This document shows positions 12,781 through 23,228 of a DNA stretch of 64,000 bases, in pieces. Every line of letters begins with the position of its first letter. Positions within the stretch are counted from its first letter, which is position 1. Source of the DNA: Lytechinus variegatus. Its lineage: Eukaryota; Echinodermata; Echinoidea; Temnopleuroida; Toxopneustidae. The position numbers and the translations under genes are program-made. The stretch lies in assembly GCF_018143015.1 (NCBI RefSeq), contig NC_054741.1, positions 37,724,510 to 37,788,509 on the forward strand. The letters are read 5' to 3'. The notes below the pieces were generated by a model. The model made no database searches. It was not told the origin of the DNA and was given only the letters and a program-made list of their open reading frames with translations.

Positions 12781-13063
12781 CAGGCCTCGGCAGCGCCTAG
12801 CACGGCCTAGCATATGGGCGCTGCACTAGGCGGCCGGCCTGGCCCGGCTGCCCCGGCGCGGCGCGGCCGGTGCAGGTGATGAGGTCGAGGAGTTGCGTCG
12901 CGCCTAAAACCAGTGCAGCCGACCGAACACGACGCCTTCCGCCCGTGAGTGGAAAGTTTCTTGAAAGTTTCCTGAAACTGTAAATAGTACGACAGATGGT
13001 GGACTGTACTCATGAAGAAGAAGAAGAACTTTAAGTTTTGGATATATTTCTAGCAACTTAACG
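12780..13063 (+). promoter_or_regulatory. GC-rich promoter and candidate 5' exon of the SET-domain gene
   Basis: A sharp GC- and CpG-rich island (about 12,770-12,945) in otherwise AT-rich DNA, followed by AAGAAGAAGAAGAACTTTAAG and a strong splice donor, ACG|GTAAGTC, at 13,063/13,064. A second possible donor, CCC|GTGAGTGG, lies at 12,944/12,945. The first coding exon follows at 14,779 on the same strand, so this is the natural transcription start region for that gene. The exact start site cannot be seen. Alternatively it is an unrelated CpG island. Confidence 0.45.
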
Positions 13064-13151
13064 GTAAGTCAGTGACCACTGTGCATACCGGTAGACCTAG
13101 GCTAACACTATTGTCGATCTGGACTCACGTTATCAGTCATGATTTGTTGAA

Positions 13152-13633
13152 GGGAGTGCCTAAGTCTGCGCACCTAAAATTTGATCTCGATTTTATTACA
13201 AAGTAAAATGTTATTTTGAGAGTCATCAATGTCATTCCAATCTCTATATTCTAATGATCAAGGAAACAAAAAAATTCAAGAAATTATTTACAAGAACAAT
13301 GTTTTTCTACGATTTTCAGACGGGCTTGTCAATTTGTGTAGCAAAAATGATTGGTGCCCATGTCTGCGCACTAGCTCATTTTGCACGCAAATCAAATGCA
13401 GTGAAGTTTCGGACATTTCTTTTTTGACAATTATTGAAATTTTCAGGGTAGCAAATTGAAACTTGCTGATACTCATTTTTAATCAAATATTTTTGTAGTT
13501 TTTGGTATCAAAATGGATTGCTGCAGTCAAGATTGGAAATTGGTATCAGTTTGATGTTTTGTTCTATGAAAATTGCGCATTTACGAATTACGTGAGTGCG
13601 CAGACATGGGCACTGCGCAGACTTGGGCACTCT
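13152..13633. mobile_element. MITE in the first intron of the SET gene
   Basis: Inverted ends AGTGCCTAAGTCTGCGCA (left) and TGCGCAGACTTGGGCACT (right). An internal pair, GTGCCCATGTCTGCGCAC and GTGCGCAGACATGGGCAC, repeats the motif. ORFs here are not genes. Confidence 0.65.
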
Positions 13634-14778
13634 TACCATACGATTTGTATGATTTTGTCTGCCTTATTTTTCCTCTTTTCTTTTAAAAGTTGAGCACACA
13701 TTGAAATTTTCTTTGGCTAGCCTAAGCCTTCATTGCCGTGTTGAGTGCATGCTTTTCACAACTCAGTCCTCTTTTCACAACTCCTCTCTCAGTTTTGTAT
13801 TTGACTTAGATCTAGATCTACATGTTAAACGTACGAATGTCACTGTCTAAACGTAAACCCTGTTCTGTGTACTAGGCCTACCCCCATCTGATCCTGTCAT
13901 CATGTAGAACAACTCCTCTGCACCATTTGCAGTTCTCCAGACTGGAGGAAACCAACCGAAGAAGAAGAAGAAGCTGCCGAGACTTCTCTTCATTAGATCT
14001 AGTCCTAACAGTTAGGACTAACTGTTACTAGATCTGAAAATGAAATGTAGCTCCGCGGCCGTTATTGGTGCAAAAAATTCCTCCAAGCGGCAGGCCCTCC
14101 AAGCTATAAACTAGTTAGTTTTATAGATATAGATTCTAGGTCTAAGTTAGATAGGCTAACTATAGGCCTAGATCTAGACTTTGTCTCGGGGCCTAGACTA
14201 GTCCTAGGATGGGGGGTTGGGTGTCCGGCCACTTGTCTTAACAAAATTGAAGCCCTGTTTTTTGTCTTTGGATTAAGCCAAAATATATAGATCTAGGCCT
14301 ACGTTGAATTGTGCTTTTCATCATCAATATTTGATCTCCACAATATTGTTTCCCATTTTGTGCTAAAAAACAACGAAGAATTTGATTGTAAACCTTTTCA
14401 AATGGCTGTTAAAATGGAGTGTCCGGACACCCAACCCGTCCGGACACCCAATAACTGGACAAAAAGTTACTAGAGTCTAGATTTACTAGAATTAATCCGA
14501 GTGAATTACAATAGACCACACTGATAAACCTAAACTAAATAGTAAATTTTCTAAACAACAATTTTTAGAATAATAGAAGTCTAACGTAATACTAATATAG
14601 GACAAAGAGGAATAAAAGATCTAACCAGTTGTTTATCAGTGTGATCTACTTTAAAACTGTTAGGCCCCTAGATCTAGTCTAGATGTTAGATCTATACCGG
14701 TAGTCAAATAACTTAATGTAGATCAATAATCTTAATGCTATTAAGTAATATCAATAGATTTACTTCTCATTTTTGCAG

Positions 14779-14875
14779 ATGAAAAGAAGAAAGCCAGAGG
14801 AGGTAGCGAAGCACTACATTAGTTGTGGCCAGGACCCAGACTGGATCCAACAAAAATGGGTGAACAAGGAAAAAG
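14779..14875 (+). CDS. SET gene, first coding exon
   Basis: TTTTTGCAG precedes the ATG, which is the first base of the exon, and the donor AAAAG|GTTAG follows. It encodes 32 residues plus one base, a charged start (MKRRKPEEVAKHYISCGQ) and then DWIQQKWVNKEK. Joining in phase 1 to 17,724 creates the Gly of the GRG motif, which is why this start and these splice sites were chosen. Confidence 0.7.
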
Positions 14876-16040
14876 GTTAGATTTTCTTTAACTCTGTCAT
14901 CAGCATTTTCCACAATTTGTATGTTCCTTGCAGAGAAAAGTGCAAGAGCAATAATCTTCAGGGGGCTTAAGTTAGGGAATTGTATGCCTTGGGTGCTACG
15001 TAACATAGATCTAGTCTAGCTACGGATAGCTCAATGTATGATGGGGTCACAATAATTTGTGCAGTTTTCACAATTGTGTTTAGATTCTGATGTTTGGAGC
15101 AATAAATCTCTTGAAATACACAATTATTTGTTGAATCTATTTATATAAAACAAATAAATAGATTGTTGACTTCAAATCATCGAAAACAGAGCATTGATTT
15201 ACGAATGGATTGCGGTACAGAGATCGCTATATCAAAATTCGAATGACGAAATGATCGCATCACTCCACAGAGCAAAATTGCAACAATTGTCAACAACGAG
15301 GGTCATATATTGTATGGCATAAGAAGATGGATGGTTTTCAATATTCATATTTGTAGATCAATACAACCCTGGAAAAGATTATTAGACAAGGAAGTGTTGA
15401 GTTCATTGATAGAACTTTCAGACGATTTCTAATAGCTAACTCATGGTTAGAGGATGACTACTCTAAGGAAACAATTACCGTCTGCATTGCTCAGACAATT
15501 ACACCAAGGGTAATTACCCCTAGGACAAATATCCCCAGGAAACCCCCCCCCCCCCCGAACGACAATTACACCCCAGAAGATAGATAATTTAGAATAAGTG
15601 ACAAAACATAATGTTCTAAAGGGTAATTGACCCAGGGATATTTTCACATTAAATTTGCATAGTTATCCAATTGAAACAAATCAAGTTACTTTTAAGCATA
15701 AAAGTAAAAAAACTTTAAAATGCCAAGACCTACGCTTGAGTAGACCTTGGACTTGGTCCTTGCTCATTTCTACAGAGTGAGCCATTCTCAGCCTCAAGCT
15801 AAACAATAACTGGAATACTGGAATTGGAAAAAAAAAGCAGAAGTAAAGTAAAATCAAAACCTTTTTGAATTGTGGTTGTTGGAACTCATGTTTATGTAAA
15901 TTAGATCTAAGTCTATGCAATACACTTGAGGGATTCCAATTTCCAGCAAAAATATTTTGATAAATTTTTTGGAGCAATCTACATTGAAATTGGAAAAGCA
16001 ATGAGTGGTAGGTAACTTCATATCTACTCAAGATACATTT

Positions 16041-17595
16041 GGGTCATTCCATCTGGATTCACCCAATGGGTTTTCCTTACCGTCTCAGAATTTGCTCAAA
16101 TTTGGCATACATAAAATTGACATTTACTTAATCCCAAGAACCCCCCAAAAAATAATGTAAACGGTCCATTGGTTTTTGCACTATGGCCTGCCCTTTTTGT
16201 TTTGTTTTGGTAAAAATGGGTGTGACCTTCAACATTCAACGGCACATTGCGCCTGAACCGGTCGACCAATTTTTATGAAACTAGTACCATTCAATAGGAA
16301 ATTCAAATTTCAAAGAGGAATTCAAAAATGGTATCAAAACTATTATTTGAGTAATTTAAAGTGGTTTGGCCTGAATCTGTGAAGTTCCTGGTCCTGATCC
16401 TCAAGTGGATATTGATGACCAATAAGAACGTTAGCGATCGAGAGAGCTCAATATTTTCAGTACATTTTGGAGTTGAGTCCCACCACTTTACAATTGGCTG
16501 GAGGGACTATAGTAATTATTCCTTTCATGACAGTATCCCAAATAAACTGTAGAATACTGTCATGAAAGGAATAATTACTATAGTCCCTCCAGCCAATTGT
16601 AAAGTGGTGGGACTCAACTCCAAAATGTACTAAAAATATTGAGCGCTCTCGATCGCTAACGTTCTTATTGGTCATCAATATCCACTTGAGGATCAGGACC
16701 AGGAACTTCACAGATTCAGATTCAGGTCATAGCACTTTAAATTACCCCTTGACCTTCGCTTTGACCTTGATTTTGACCCCCGGCCGAATAATTTGTTAAC
16801 TTGATTTTTATGTAACTTAATCGTCAATATAATATCAACATAATATGTAAAGATCTAGGATGATATTTTATTTCTTCATCTAAAAAGCTCTTTTAAATTA
16901 TATTTACAAATTTACTGTTGGCCCCACATATTGATATTGGTGTTAATGTGTGTACAAGTCTCCATTATACATGAATACTCCCAAACTAAAATTACATTGA
17001 AATCAAATAAAAAAGGGAAACTCAACTTATCAGGTATTACAGGAAACATTAAACAAAATGAATAATATATGTAGACTACATGTATATTTGCTTATGAAAA
17101 GAGACATTTGTTTAGCCCTTTTGATTGGGGTGCAATTGGCCTACATACAACTCACAAGAAAGCTGTAGTTTTGACGGAAACAACAATGAGTGTGCTTCCT
17201 AGTGCTTCCCAACATGAGATATGTAGTATTTTAATTGATTGTAATGTAACTTTAGTTTGAAAGTATTCATGTATCATTGAGACTTGTACACACATTACCA
17301 ACACCAATATCAATATGTAGGGCCAACAGTAAATTTGTAAATATCATTTAAAATAAAAATTGGTCAACCGGTTCAGGCGCAATGTGCCGTTGAAAGTTGA
17401 AGGTCACTCCCCTTTTTGCCAAAACAAAACAAAAAGGGCGGGCCAGGGCTCAAAAACCGATGGGCCGTTTACACTAATTTTTTTTGTTTCATTGAAAGCA
17501 AATGTTAAATTTTATGTGTGTCGAATTTGAACAAATTCTGAGAGGGTAAGGTCCAAAATGGCACTTTTATTGGGTGAATTGGCATGGAATGACCC
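16041..17595. mobile_element. Large nested foldback element in SET gene intron
   Basis: Outer inverted arms are about 16,041-16,290 (GGGTCATTCCATCTGGATTC) and 17,360-17,595 (TTGGCATGGAATGACCC). The arms share the phrases CGGCACATTGCGCCTGAACC and TTTTTGTTTTGTTTTGG on opposite strands. A second inverted pair lies at about 16,905-16,990 and 17,225-17,345. A near-perfect hairpin is nested at 16,351-16,745. ATTT borders both ends and may be a short target duplication. No transposase was found. Confidence 0.75.
16351..16745. repeat. Near-perfect long hairpin inside the foldback
   Basis: Arms of about 186 bp (16,351-16,536 and 16,553-16,745) are reverse complements with very few differences, separated by about 16 bp. 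Paired phrases include GAACGTTAGCGATCGAGAGA versus CTCTCGATCGCTAACGTTC. The open frames on the two strands are mirror images and encode nearly the same short peptide, so they are not genes. Confidence 0.85.
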
Positions 17596-17723
17596 ATTTC
17601 AGGAATCTTACCCGCGCCCATCCCCATTATCTTAATGCTTGCCTATAAATCGATCAAAAGGCATCAAATTCTTATTAATAAAGTCATATTTAATCTTTTG
17701 GAATTAACATTTCTCATCATCAG

Positions 17724-17877
17724 GTCGTGGTGTAGTTGCTACAAGGGATATTACAAGAGGTGAATTTATAGCTGAATATGAAGGGCATCTGATTACAGAA
17801 GAAGAACTTGAAAGAAGGGAAGAACAAATAGAAAGTGTCTTCAGATATGAATTCACCTGGAAAGGAAAGAAACTATG
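17724..17877 (+). CDS. SET gene, exon with N-terminal half of the SET domain
   Basis: Acceptor CATCATCAG at 17,721-17,723 and donor CTATG|GTAGGT at 17,877/17,878. The 51 encoded residues contain GRGVVATRDI, GEFIAEYEGHLI and the FRYEFTWKGKKL stretch. These match the S-adenosylmethionine-binding start of SET and the strand before the conserved Cys in KMT5A-like enzymes. This is the clearest domain evidence for the gene. Confidence 0.85.
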
Positions 17878-18522
17878 GTAGGTTTCATAGCAGACCCAAT
17901 CTTACATATCCGGAAGTAATATATTATCCCACATGTTTTGCTCAGTTCTCACTATCACATTGTAGCTCACATGAGTTAAAAGCTTAAGGTACCAAGTATG
18001 GTATTAATTGCCAAAATGGAGGGGGTGGAAGCATGGCCCAAAACAATCACTTATGATGTTCAAAACCCTAATAAACCATATATTTGTGGAACGCCGAGTT
18101 ACTAAGCTATCCAAAAATTTGACGTTTTACAATCTTGGACCTTTTATATGCTAATTAGCTAATTTTTCCCCCAAAATTGTAAAAAATAAGGTTTTCAAAA
18201 TGTGAATTATAAATTGTAACCTCCTACATCATTTATGCTATGTGAATTTTATTTTTTTTATTGGGTTATGGGCTGTGAAATCTTCGATTTTACGCGGAAT
18301 TCCAATTTTTTCCCTCAAACACCAATCTACATTTTCCACGTTTTTTTTCCTTCCCGGATCGAGATCCGAAAGTCGGAAATGCGCGCTTCAGAAAAGCGGT
18401 AAACTTCAGTTCTCAGCTCAGGCATAATTGTCCATAGCTAGAAAAGCATATATACTTCGCACTGAAGTTAGCTAGTATTCTTGCGTTGGAAAAACCACCA
18501 AAATTTACCTTTGCAAGCTACA

Positions 18523-18682
18523 CGAAAACAGCGCATTCGTAGGGAAGGCGGAAGGCCATCAATAGTACATGCACGTTGATGTTAGTGCATACACACAGCG
18601 AAAGACGAAAACAGCGCATTCGCGTATAGGTGGGAGGCCATTCATAGTACACGCATGTTGATGTTAGTGCATACACAGCGCT
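18523..18682. repeat. Two tandem copies of an ~80-bp unit
   Basis: The phrase AAAACAGCGCATTCG starts each unit (about 18,526 and 18,609), and GTTGATGTTAGTGCATACAC recurs in each. It lies in the SET gene intron. Non-coding. Confidence 0.75.
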
Positions 18683-18919
18683 ATGGTGCAAGTGCACTTT
18701 TTTTGTCGCTAGCGAAATATGCAAATATACATTTTTGTTCAATAACGCTTATATATTTTTTGTAATACAAGGGGACATCAAAATGAAAAGAAATGTAAAC
18801 AAAAATAAAACAGCATCTCATCCAAAATCAATATTAGGAATACTTTGAAGGGTTGCTTGTGCTTCCATCTGCACTCCATTTAATTTATATCCTGACTATA
18901 ATCACATACAGTCACATAA

Positions 18920-19440
18920 ACACCAAGGTATTTTGCTTTTCCGACGGCGGCGGCGGCGACGGCGTCAACAATGAAATCTTAACCAAGGTTAAGGTTTTGA
19001 AATGTCATTATAACTTAGGAAGTATATGGACCTAGTTCATGAAACTTGGACATAAGGGTAACCAACTATTACTGATCATTCTGCATTATTTTCATGTCAC
19101 ATGATAAAGGTCAAAGGTCATCTAGGGTCAATGAACTTTGGCCATGTTTGGGAAATCAGCATTGAAATCTTAACCAAGGTTAAGTTTTTGAAATGTCATC
19201 ATAACTTCAGAAGTATATAGACCTAGTTCATGAAACTTGGACATAAGGGTAACCAAGTATCACTGATCATCCTGCGTGAGTTTCCAGGTCACGTGATCAA
19301 GGTCATAGGTCATTTAGGGTCAACGAACTTAGAATATGCACAAATTTTTTTGAAATTTCATCATAACTTGGAAGTATATGGACCTAGTTCATAAAACTTG
19401 GACATAAGGGTAACCAAGTATCACTGATCATGCCAAATTT
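18920..19440. mobile_element. Fragment of tandem-arm foldback family (one arm)
   Basis: About three imperfect tandem units of about 165 bp carry CTTAACCAAGGTTAAG, GACCTAGTTCATGAAACTTG, ACATAAGGGTAACCAAGTAT and AAGGTCATAGGTCATTTAGG. The same units form the arm of the element at 42,023-43,338. No terminal repeat is visible here, so this is an arm fragment. It occupies the interval where the missing SET exon would be expected. Confidence 0.7.
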
Positions 19441-19610
19441 CGGCGCGCTTGCTCGATCAACGATGGACTGAAGTGATTGAAATATCCCAATAGGATTAGG
19501 GTTAATATTCTGCCATCCTCATCCTATTACTAGAAAAATCCTAGAAAAATCTGTCTATATGATTGTTATGTCTCGTTTGTAGCTCTGTATTTCTGTATTG
19601 GTCATTTCAG

Positions 19611-19724
19611 CCGGATCATCTGTTGGTGTACCAACCCTTGGACCTCTTTCTCCTCCTAGAGTCCCACAGAGTCCCACTAAGGAACGCCTTGATCCTCAAA
19701 ATTCATCACGATGTAATGATGGAG
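19611..19724 (+). CDS. SET gene, duplicated linker exon 1
   Basis: Acceptor TTGGTCATTTCAG and donor GGAG|GTACTA. Phase 1 in and phase 1 out, so it can be added or skipped without a frameshift. It encodes a Gly/Ser/Pro-rich linker (GSSVGVPTLGPLSPPRVP). It is clearly homologous to the exon at 20,017-20,115, including the intron bases before the acceptor. Confidence 0.6.
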
Positions 19725-20016
19725 GTACTATATGTTTTTTTTCACTTCAATTAGACATAATCATCTTAAAATATTCACTTTTTAGAACCTCCTGCACATT
19801 CAGTAAATTTCATTTTGGTATGAGAAGTATAAAGGTACTAGCAATTGATATTCTAACATCGTCATCATATATACCTAAGTTTGTTTTTTACATTTTCTTG
19901 GAATAAATATGTTTTTATGATTTATAGGTCTCAGTCAGAATCTGTTATAAATGGCATTAAGTGAATTACCTGCAATGTGAAAATATAACTTTCTGTTTCT
20001 GTATTGTTTATTTCAG

Positions 20017-20115
20017 CTGGATCATCTGGTGGTGTATCAGCCCCTGGACCTCTTTGTCCTCCTAGGAAAAATCCTACCCTGGTACCCCTCAATCGTCAGG
20101 AAGATTCATCAAGAG
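20017..20115 (+). CDS. SET gene, duplicated linker exon 2
   Basis: Acceptor TTGTTTATTTCAG and donor AAGAG|GTACTG, phase 1 at both ends. It encodes GSSGGVSAPGPLCPPRKNPT and continues to EDSSR. It resembles the exon at 19,611 residue by residue and shares the upstream TTCTGTATTG. A third related acceptor, ATTATAG|GTCTCCCTGCA, lies at about 20,289 and resembles one at 19,928, which may mark a further duplicated exon whose donor is unclear. Confidence 0.6.
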
Positions 20116-20963
20116 GTACTGCATATTAAAACAATCCCTGTATATCAATAGTGTAACTAATTGTTTACTAGTTTATTCCTCCTTGTGCTAAAGAAAAAAT
20201 ATGTTTTAGAGACATTGATCTTTAATACAGTTTAATTTGCAATGAATAAACATGGATGTATGAATTTCTGTATGTCTTGTTTATTATAGGTCTCCCTGCA
20301 GTGTCCAGTCCTTCTAATCAGGATTCTCTCTGTCCTTTTATGAAATTGTTGATTATATATTTATTTGGTACAACTTGCTGTAACAGTTTTCTTTGTCCCT
20401 GCTAGACTGACATCAAAGAAATGTCAGGGAAATTTATAATTGGCCCAAAATATCAAAAATATCAAAATAACATTTATAGGATAAAATGCTATGACCCTTT
20501 GATAGTGTAGTCTCTTTGACTGCAGTACAAGTCTTTTGTACTGCAAATAGTTAACTTCAACATATAGAAAACATTTATAGCTGGAAATGAGGTTGAAATA
20601 ACTATTATTGAATTTTTAAGACTTCATCACAGATCGTCTTTTTGAAATGCTGGGAGCCCTAACTGGCAATTATTCACATGCAGATTTTATTTCTTGTCAT
20701 TGAATTGATGTAATGGGAATTAACTTACCAGGAATGTAGCACCTTAAACACACCAATTCTTGAGTGAGGTAATCGAGCCTCTGATTGTGTGAAAGACCAT
20801 TAATAATTCCCCATTCGCCAAAATAGAGTTCGTGTGTATATACATTCTCCTGAAACATGGCTACTAATCCCATGCTTTCTATTTTGAAGTTATCTTGATA
20901 TTCCAAAAAACAATAGTCTATGAATATTCTTCATTGTCTATAATTATTCTCTCAACATTTTAG

Positions 20964-21056
20964 AACGGAGTTACACGAGATGGGAGTCTGGGGAGACGGC
21001 TCAACTAAAAGAGTTCTTCAAAGAATACTTCACATCAACTCAAACAAAACTTCCAT
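20964..21056 (+). CDS. SET gene, C-terminal domain exon 1
   Basis: Acceptor CAACATTTTAG and strong donor CCAT|GTAAGT, phase 1 at both ends. It encodes WESGETAQLKEFFKEYFTST, the first part of a small helical domain that in other animals (fish, cnidarians) accompanies KMT5A-like SET domains or stands alone. Its function is not known to me. Confidence 0.7.
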
Positions 21057-21085
21057 GTAAGTTTGACTATCTGCTATATTTTAAA

Positions 21086-21639
21086 TATGTGACCCTGCAT
21101 CTCAAAACAACCATCATACCCATCAAAATAATGAAAAGAAAGTACCCATTCTAAAAAAAATATTTACTTAGAAAAGGGGCTTTGAAGTTTGGGGTCTATT
21201 CAAATGCAAAATCTCAACCAGGGACGCTCCGTTCGGTGCATGGGACAAAAAGCAGAATACAAATCTCCACAGCAATCACTGTGAAGGTATTATTAAATTA
21301 AGCTGAAATTTGACACACTCATTACAAACAGTCTAGTTATGCTTATTCTCAACTTTCGATGCAATAGCATCATCCTTTTAAAAGTTATCAAGAGTTTGAA
21401 AGTGAAGAGGGTATAAAAGAATTTCAAGAATGAAAAGGGAACTCTACCCCCTAAAGACAAAGTGTGCTAGAAAAACTGCAGTAAAGACATATTTCCTGTT
21501 TGTTTTATGATCCAAGAAGAATTGCTCTTTCAGAAAATATGTAGAAAAATAAATTGACATATTTTGGTCCTATATTTTTGGTCCTTGTGTAAAATCGGTT
21601 TGTGCAACTTTTGTTGGTTTTGAGATACGCGGTCACATA
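21086..21639. mobile_element. MITE in SET gene intron, 'TGTGACC...GGTCACA'
   Basis: Inverted ends TATGTGACCCTGCATCTCAA and TTTTGAGATACGCGGTCACATA, with TA at both outer borders, as expected for a Tc1/mariner-type duplication. The interior is non-coding (about 550 bp). Confidence 0.75.
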
Positions 21640-22069
21640 TGATCTACACAAACATTGACAAACTACTAGGTGTTTGAAAACACTGATCATGTAATTTTCA
21701 GGTTTGAAATATAATTACTAGACAAATGCAGTTTGAATGTGACCCTTGTCTTTTTTTTTTGCCTCTGCCACACTGTTATGTTTTTGGGCCATCTGTCATA
21801 CTGACCATTCAGGATAATAATACATTAAAAATATTGAGTTTCCCCTGACCTTGTCTGTTTTGGCTTTTTTTCTGTAAATATTCTCATTACAACTTATAGG
21901 TCATTTTGTAGTCTGAAGCGGTATTTGTTTTTTCACCGAGTACTCCGGTATTTAAAAAGATCAGGTGCTTCTCACCTGTTAACTTATTTTAAATTTATGG
22001 CAATCTATGCTATATCTATCTTTATTGATAGTAATTGCAATAACTTCAATGTCACTTTGATTTCAACAG

Positions 22070-22212
22070 CAAGAGCAGAAATTAGAAAATTCAAAATGAG
22101 ATTTCCAGCCTTCAGACATGATGTAAGGACCATAGCAACCAAGGTCATGAACGAGGTGCGGAAGACCGAACGACTGACAGAGGAAAGAGTCAAACGACTT
22201 GGGATAAGATAA
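22070..22212 (+). CDS. SET gene, terminal coding exon
   Basis: Acceptor TTTCAACAG at 22,061-22,069. It enters in phase 1 and encodes 46 residues and a TAA stop, including AEIRKFKMRFPAFRHDVRTI and a basic end, RVKRLGIR. This completes the helical C-terminal domain begun at 20,964. A polyadenylation signal, AATAAAATAAA, follows at about 22,298. Confidence 0.7.
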
Positions 22213-22297
22213 TGAGGTGATGGGCTAACAGGTTAATCGGGACATTTCTGGTAACAGTAACACGCATCTTTTAGGATAGATTCAGGATTGTGCTTAG

Positions 22298-22308
22298 AAT
22301 AAAATAAA
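22298..22308 (+). terminator. Polyadenylation signal of the SET gene
   Basis: AATAAAATAAA lies 86 bp after the TAA stop, on the coding strand, in a position typical for animal 3' ends. Confidence 0.55.
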
Positions 22309-23026
22309 CTTACAGTCTTCATAAATCCCTTTTGAGTGTTTTCAACAATCCAATTAGTGAAGTCTTTCTATATGAGCTCACCTGAGCCGAAGGCTTATAA
22401 CTGCACAGATGCTCATCCCTGCAAAAACTGTCGCCTCATGGGCAACAGAGCATGCGGATAGTGACTAATCACCTAAATATTAGCTGTGGGGTCATGCTTG
22501 TTATCAATTATTTTATGGTACTTTGATGAATTGTGTTAGGGTCCCTTACAATCAAGTGGGTGGAGCATTGGAGGAGTACCCTCTCATGATCGAGCTATGA
22601 GGATTTTAAATAAAATAATGCATGCAAACATATTTTTGAAATGTGATTCAGGCAATTGCAGGGGCAGAGGTAGTTGATGTCAGATTTGCTGGCAGGATTA
22701 AGAGTACATAGGGCCCACAGGGCAACAGTTTGTTCAGGGGTGACCATTTGGTAGGCAAGTCAGAGGATCTCTCAATCAAATTTATTGATAAAATACTACT
22801 AGAGGCATAGGATTGAAAGTTGCTCAATTGAAGCATGTGGTAATTACTAATTTGCAATTACATATGACAATTGCATGACATCAGGTGAGCACCAGGCCCC
22901 CTGGGGCTCTTATCATTTATCCCTAACTGCCCTCCATAGTTTTGGCGATTGCATCGCGACCGCTACCAATTTCAGATTCTCGCTTTATGACTTTTTCCCT
23001 TGCAGTCTTGTCTTGCACACATTTTG
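22309..23026. other. No gene seen
   Basis: Unstructured AT-rich DNA after the SET gene 3' end. Confidence 0.55.
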
Positions 23027-23228
23027 CAGGGACTGATTTTTAAAATTTACAGGGGAGCTATAAATAGCTCTCCTAGAGGCTCTCAAGGAGAATTTTTAGG
23101 GGAGCTAAATTTGTTCTTCACGTAGAAAGATTGGGGTTACAAGGGGCTCTGTAAATCACTCCCCAAAAAGCATTTAAGGGGAGCTTGGGAGAGCAATCGC
23201 TCTCACTCCCCTTAAATCTTACTCCCTG
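23027..23228. mobile_element. 202-bp MITE, 'CAGGGACT...ACTCCCTG'
   Basis: Inverted ends CAGGGACTGATTTTTAAAAT and TTAAATCTTACTCCCTG. AGGGGAGCT-type phrases (GGGGAGCTATAAATAGCTCTCC) repeat inside on both strands. Non-coding. Confidence 0.75.

Larger units (their letters stand above)
14779..22212 (+). pseudogene. KMT5A-like SET-domain gene, apparently missing the second half of SET
   Basis: Supported exons are 14,779-14,875, 17,724-17,877, 19,611-19,724, 20,017-20,115, possibly one near 20,290, 20,964-21,056 and 22,070-22,212. The first two encode the pre-SET stretch and first half of a SET domain (GRGVVATRDI, EFIAEYEGHLI), as in histone H4 Lys20 methyltransferase-like proteins that transfer methyl groups from S-adenosylmethionine to lysine. 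The second exon ends in phase 2 after the TG of a codon, where the family has Cys before the catalytic half. The next exon found enters in phase 1. No segment from 17,878 to 19,610 encodes the expected NHS-type or YDYG-type motifs. The downstream exons encode a Gly/Ser/Pro linker and a small C-terminal domain. Either the catalytic exon was deleted (a foldback repeat occupies 18,920-19,440), or the assembly is incomplete, or the locus is a pseudogene. Confidence 0.65.

Noticed and set aside
16361-16711. Two similar ORFs on opposite strands
   Set aside because: Mirror translations of the two arms of one hairpin, not two genes.
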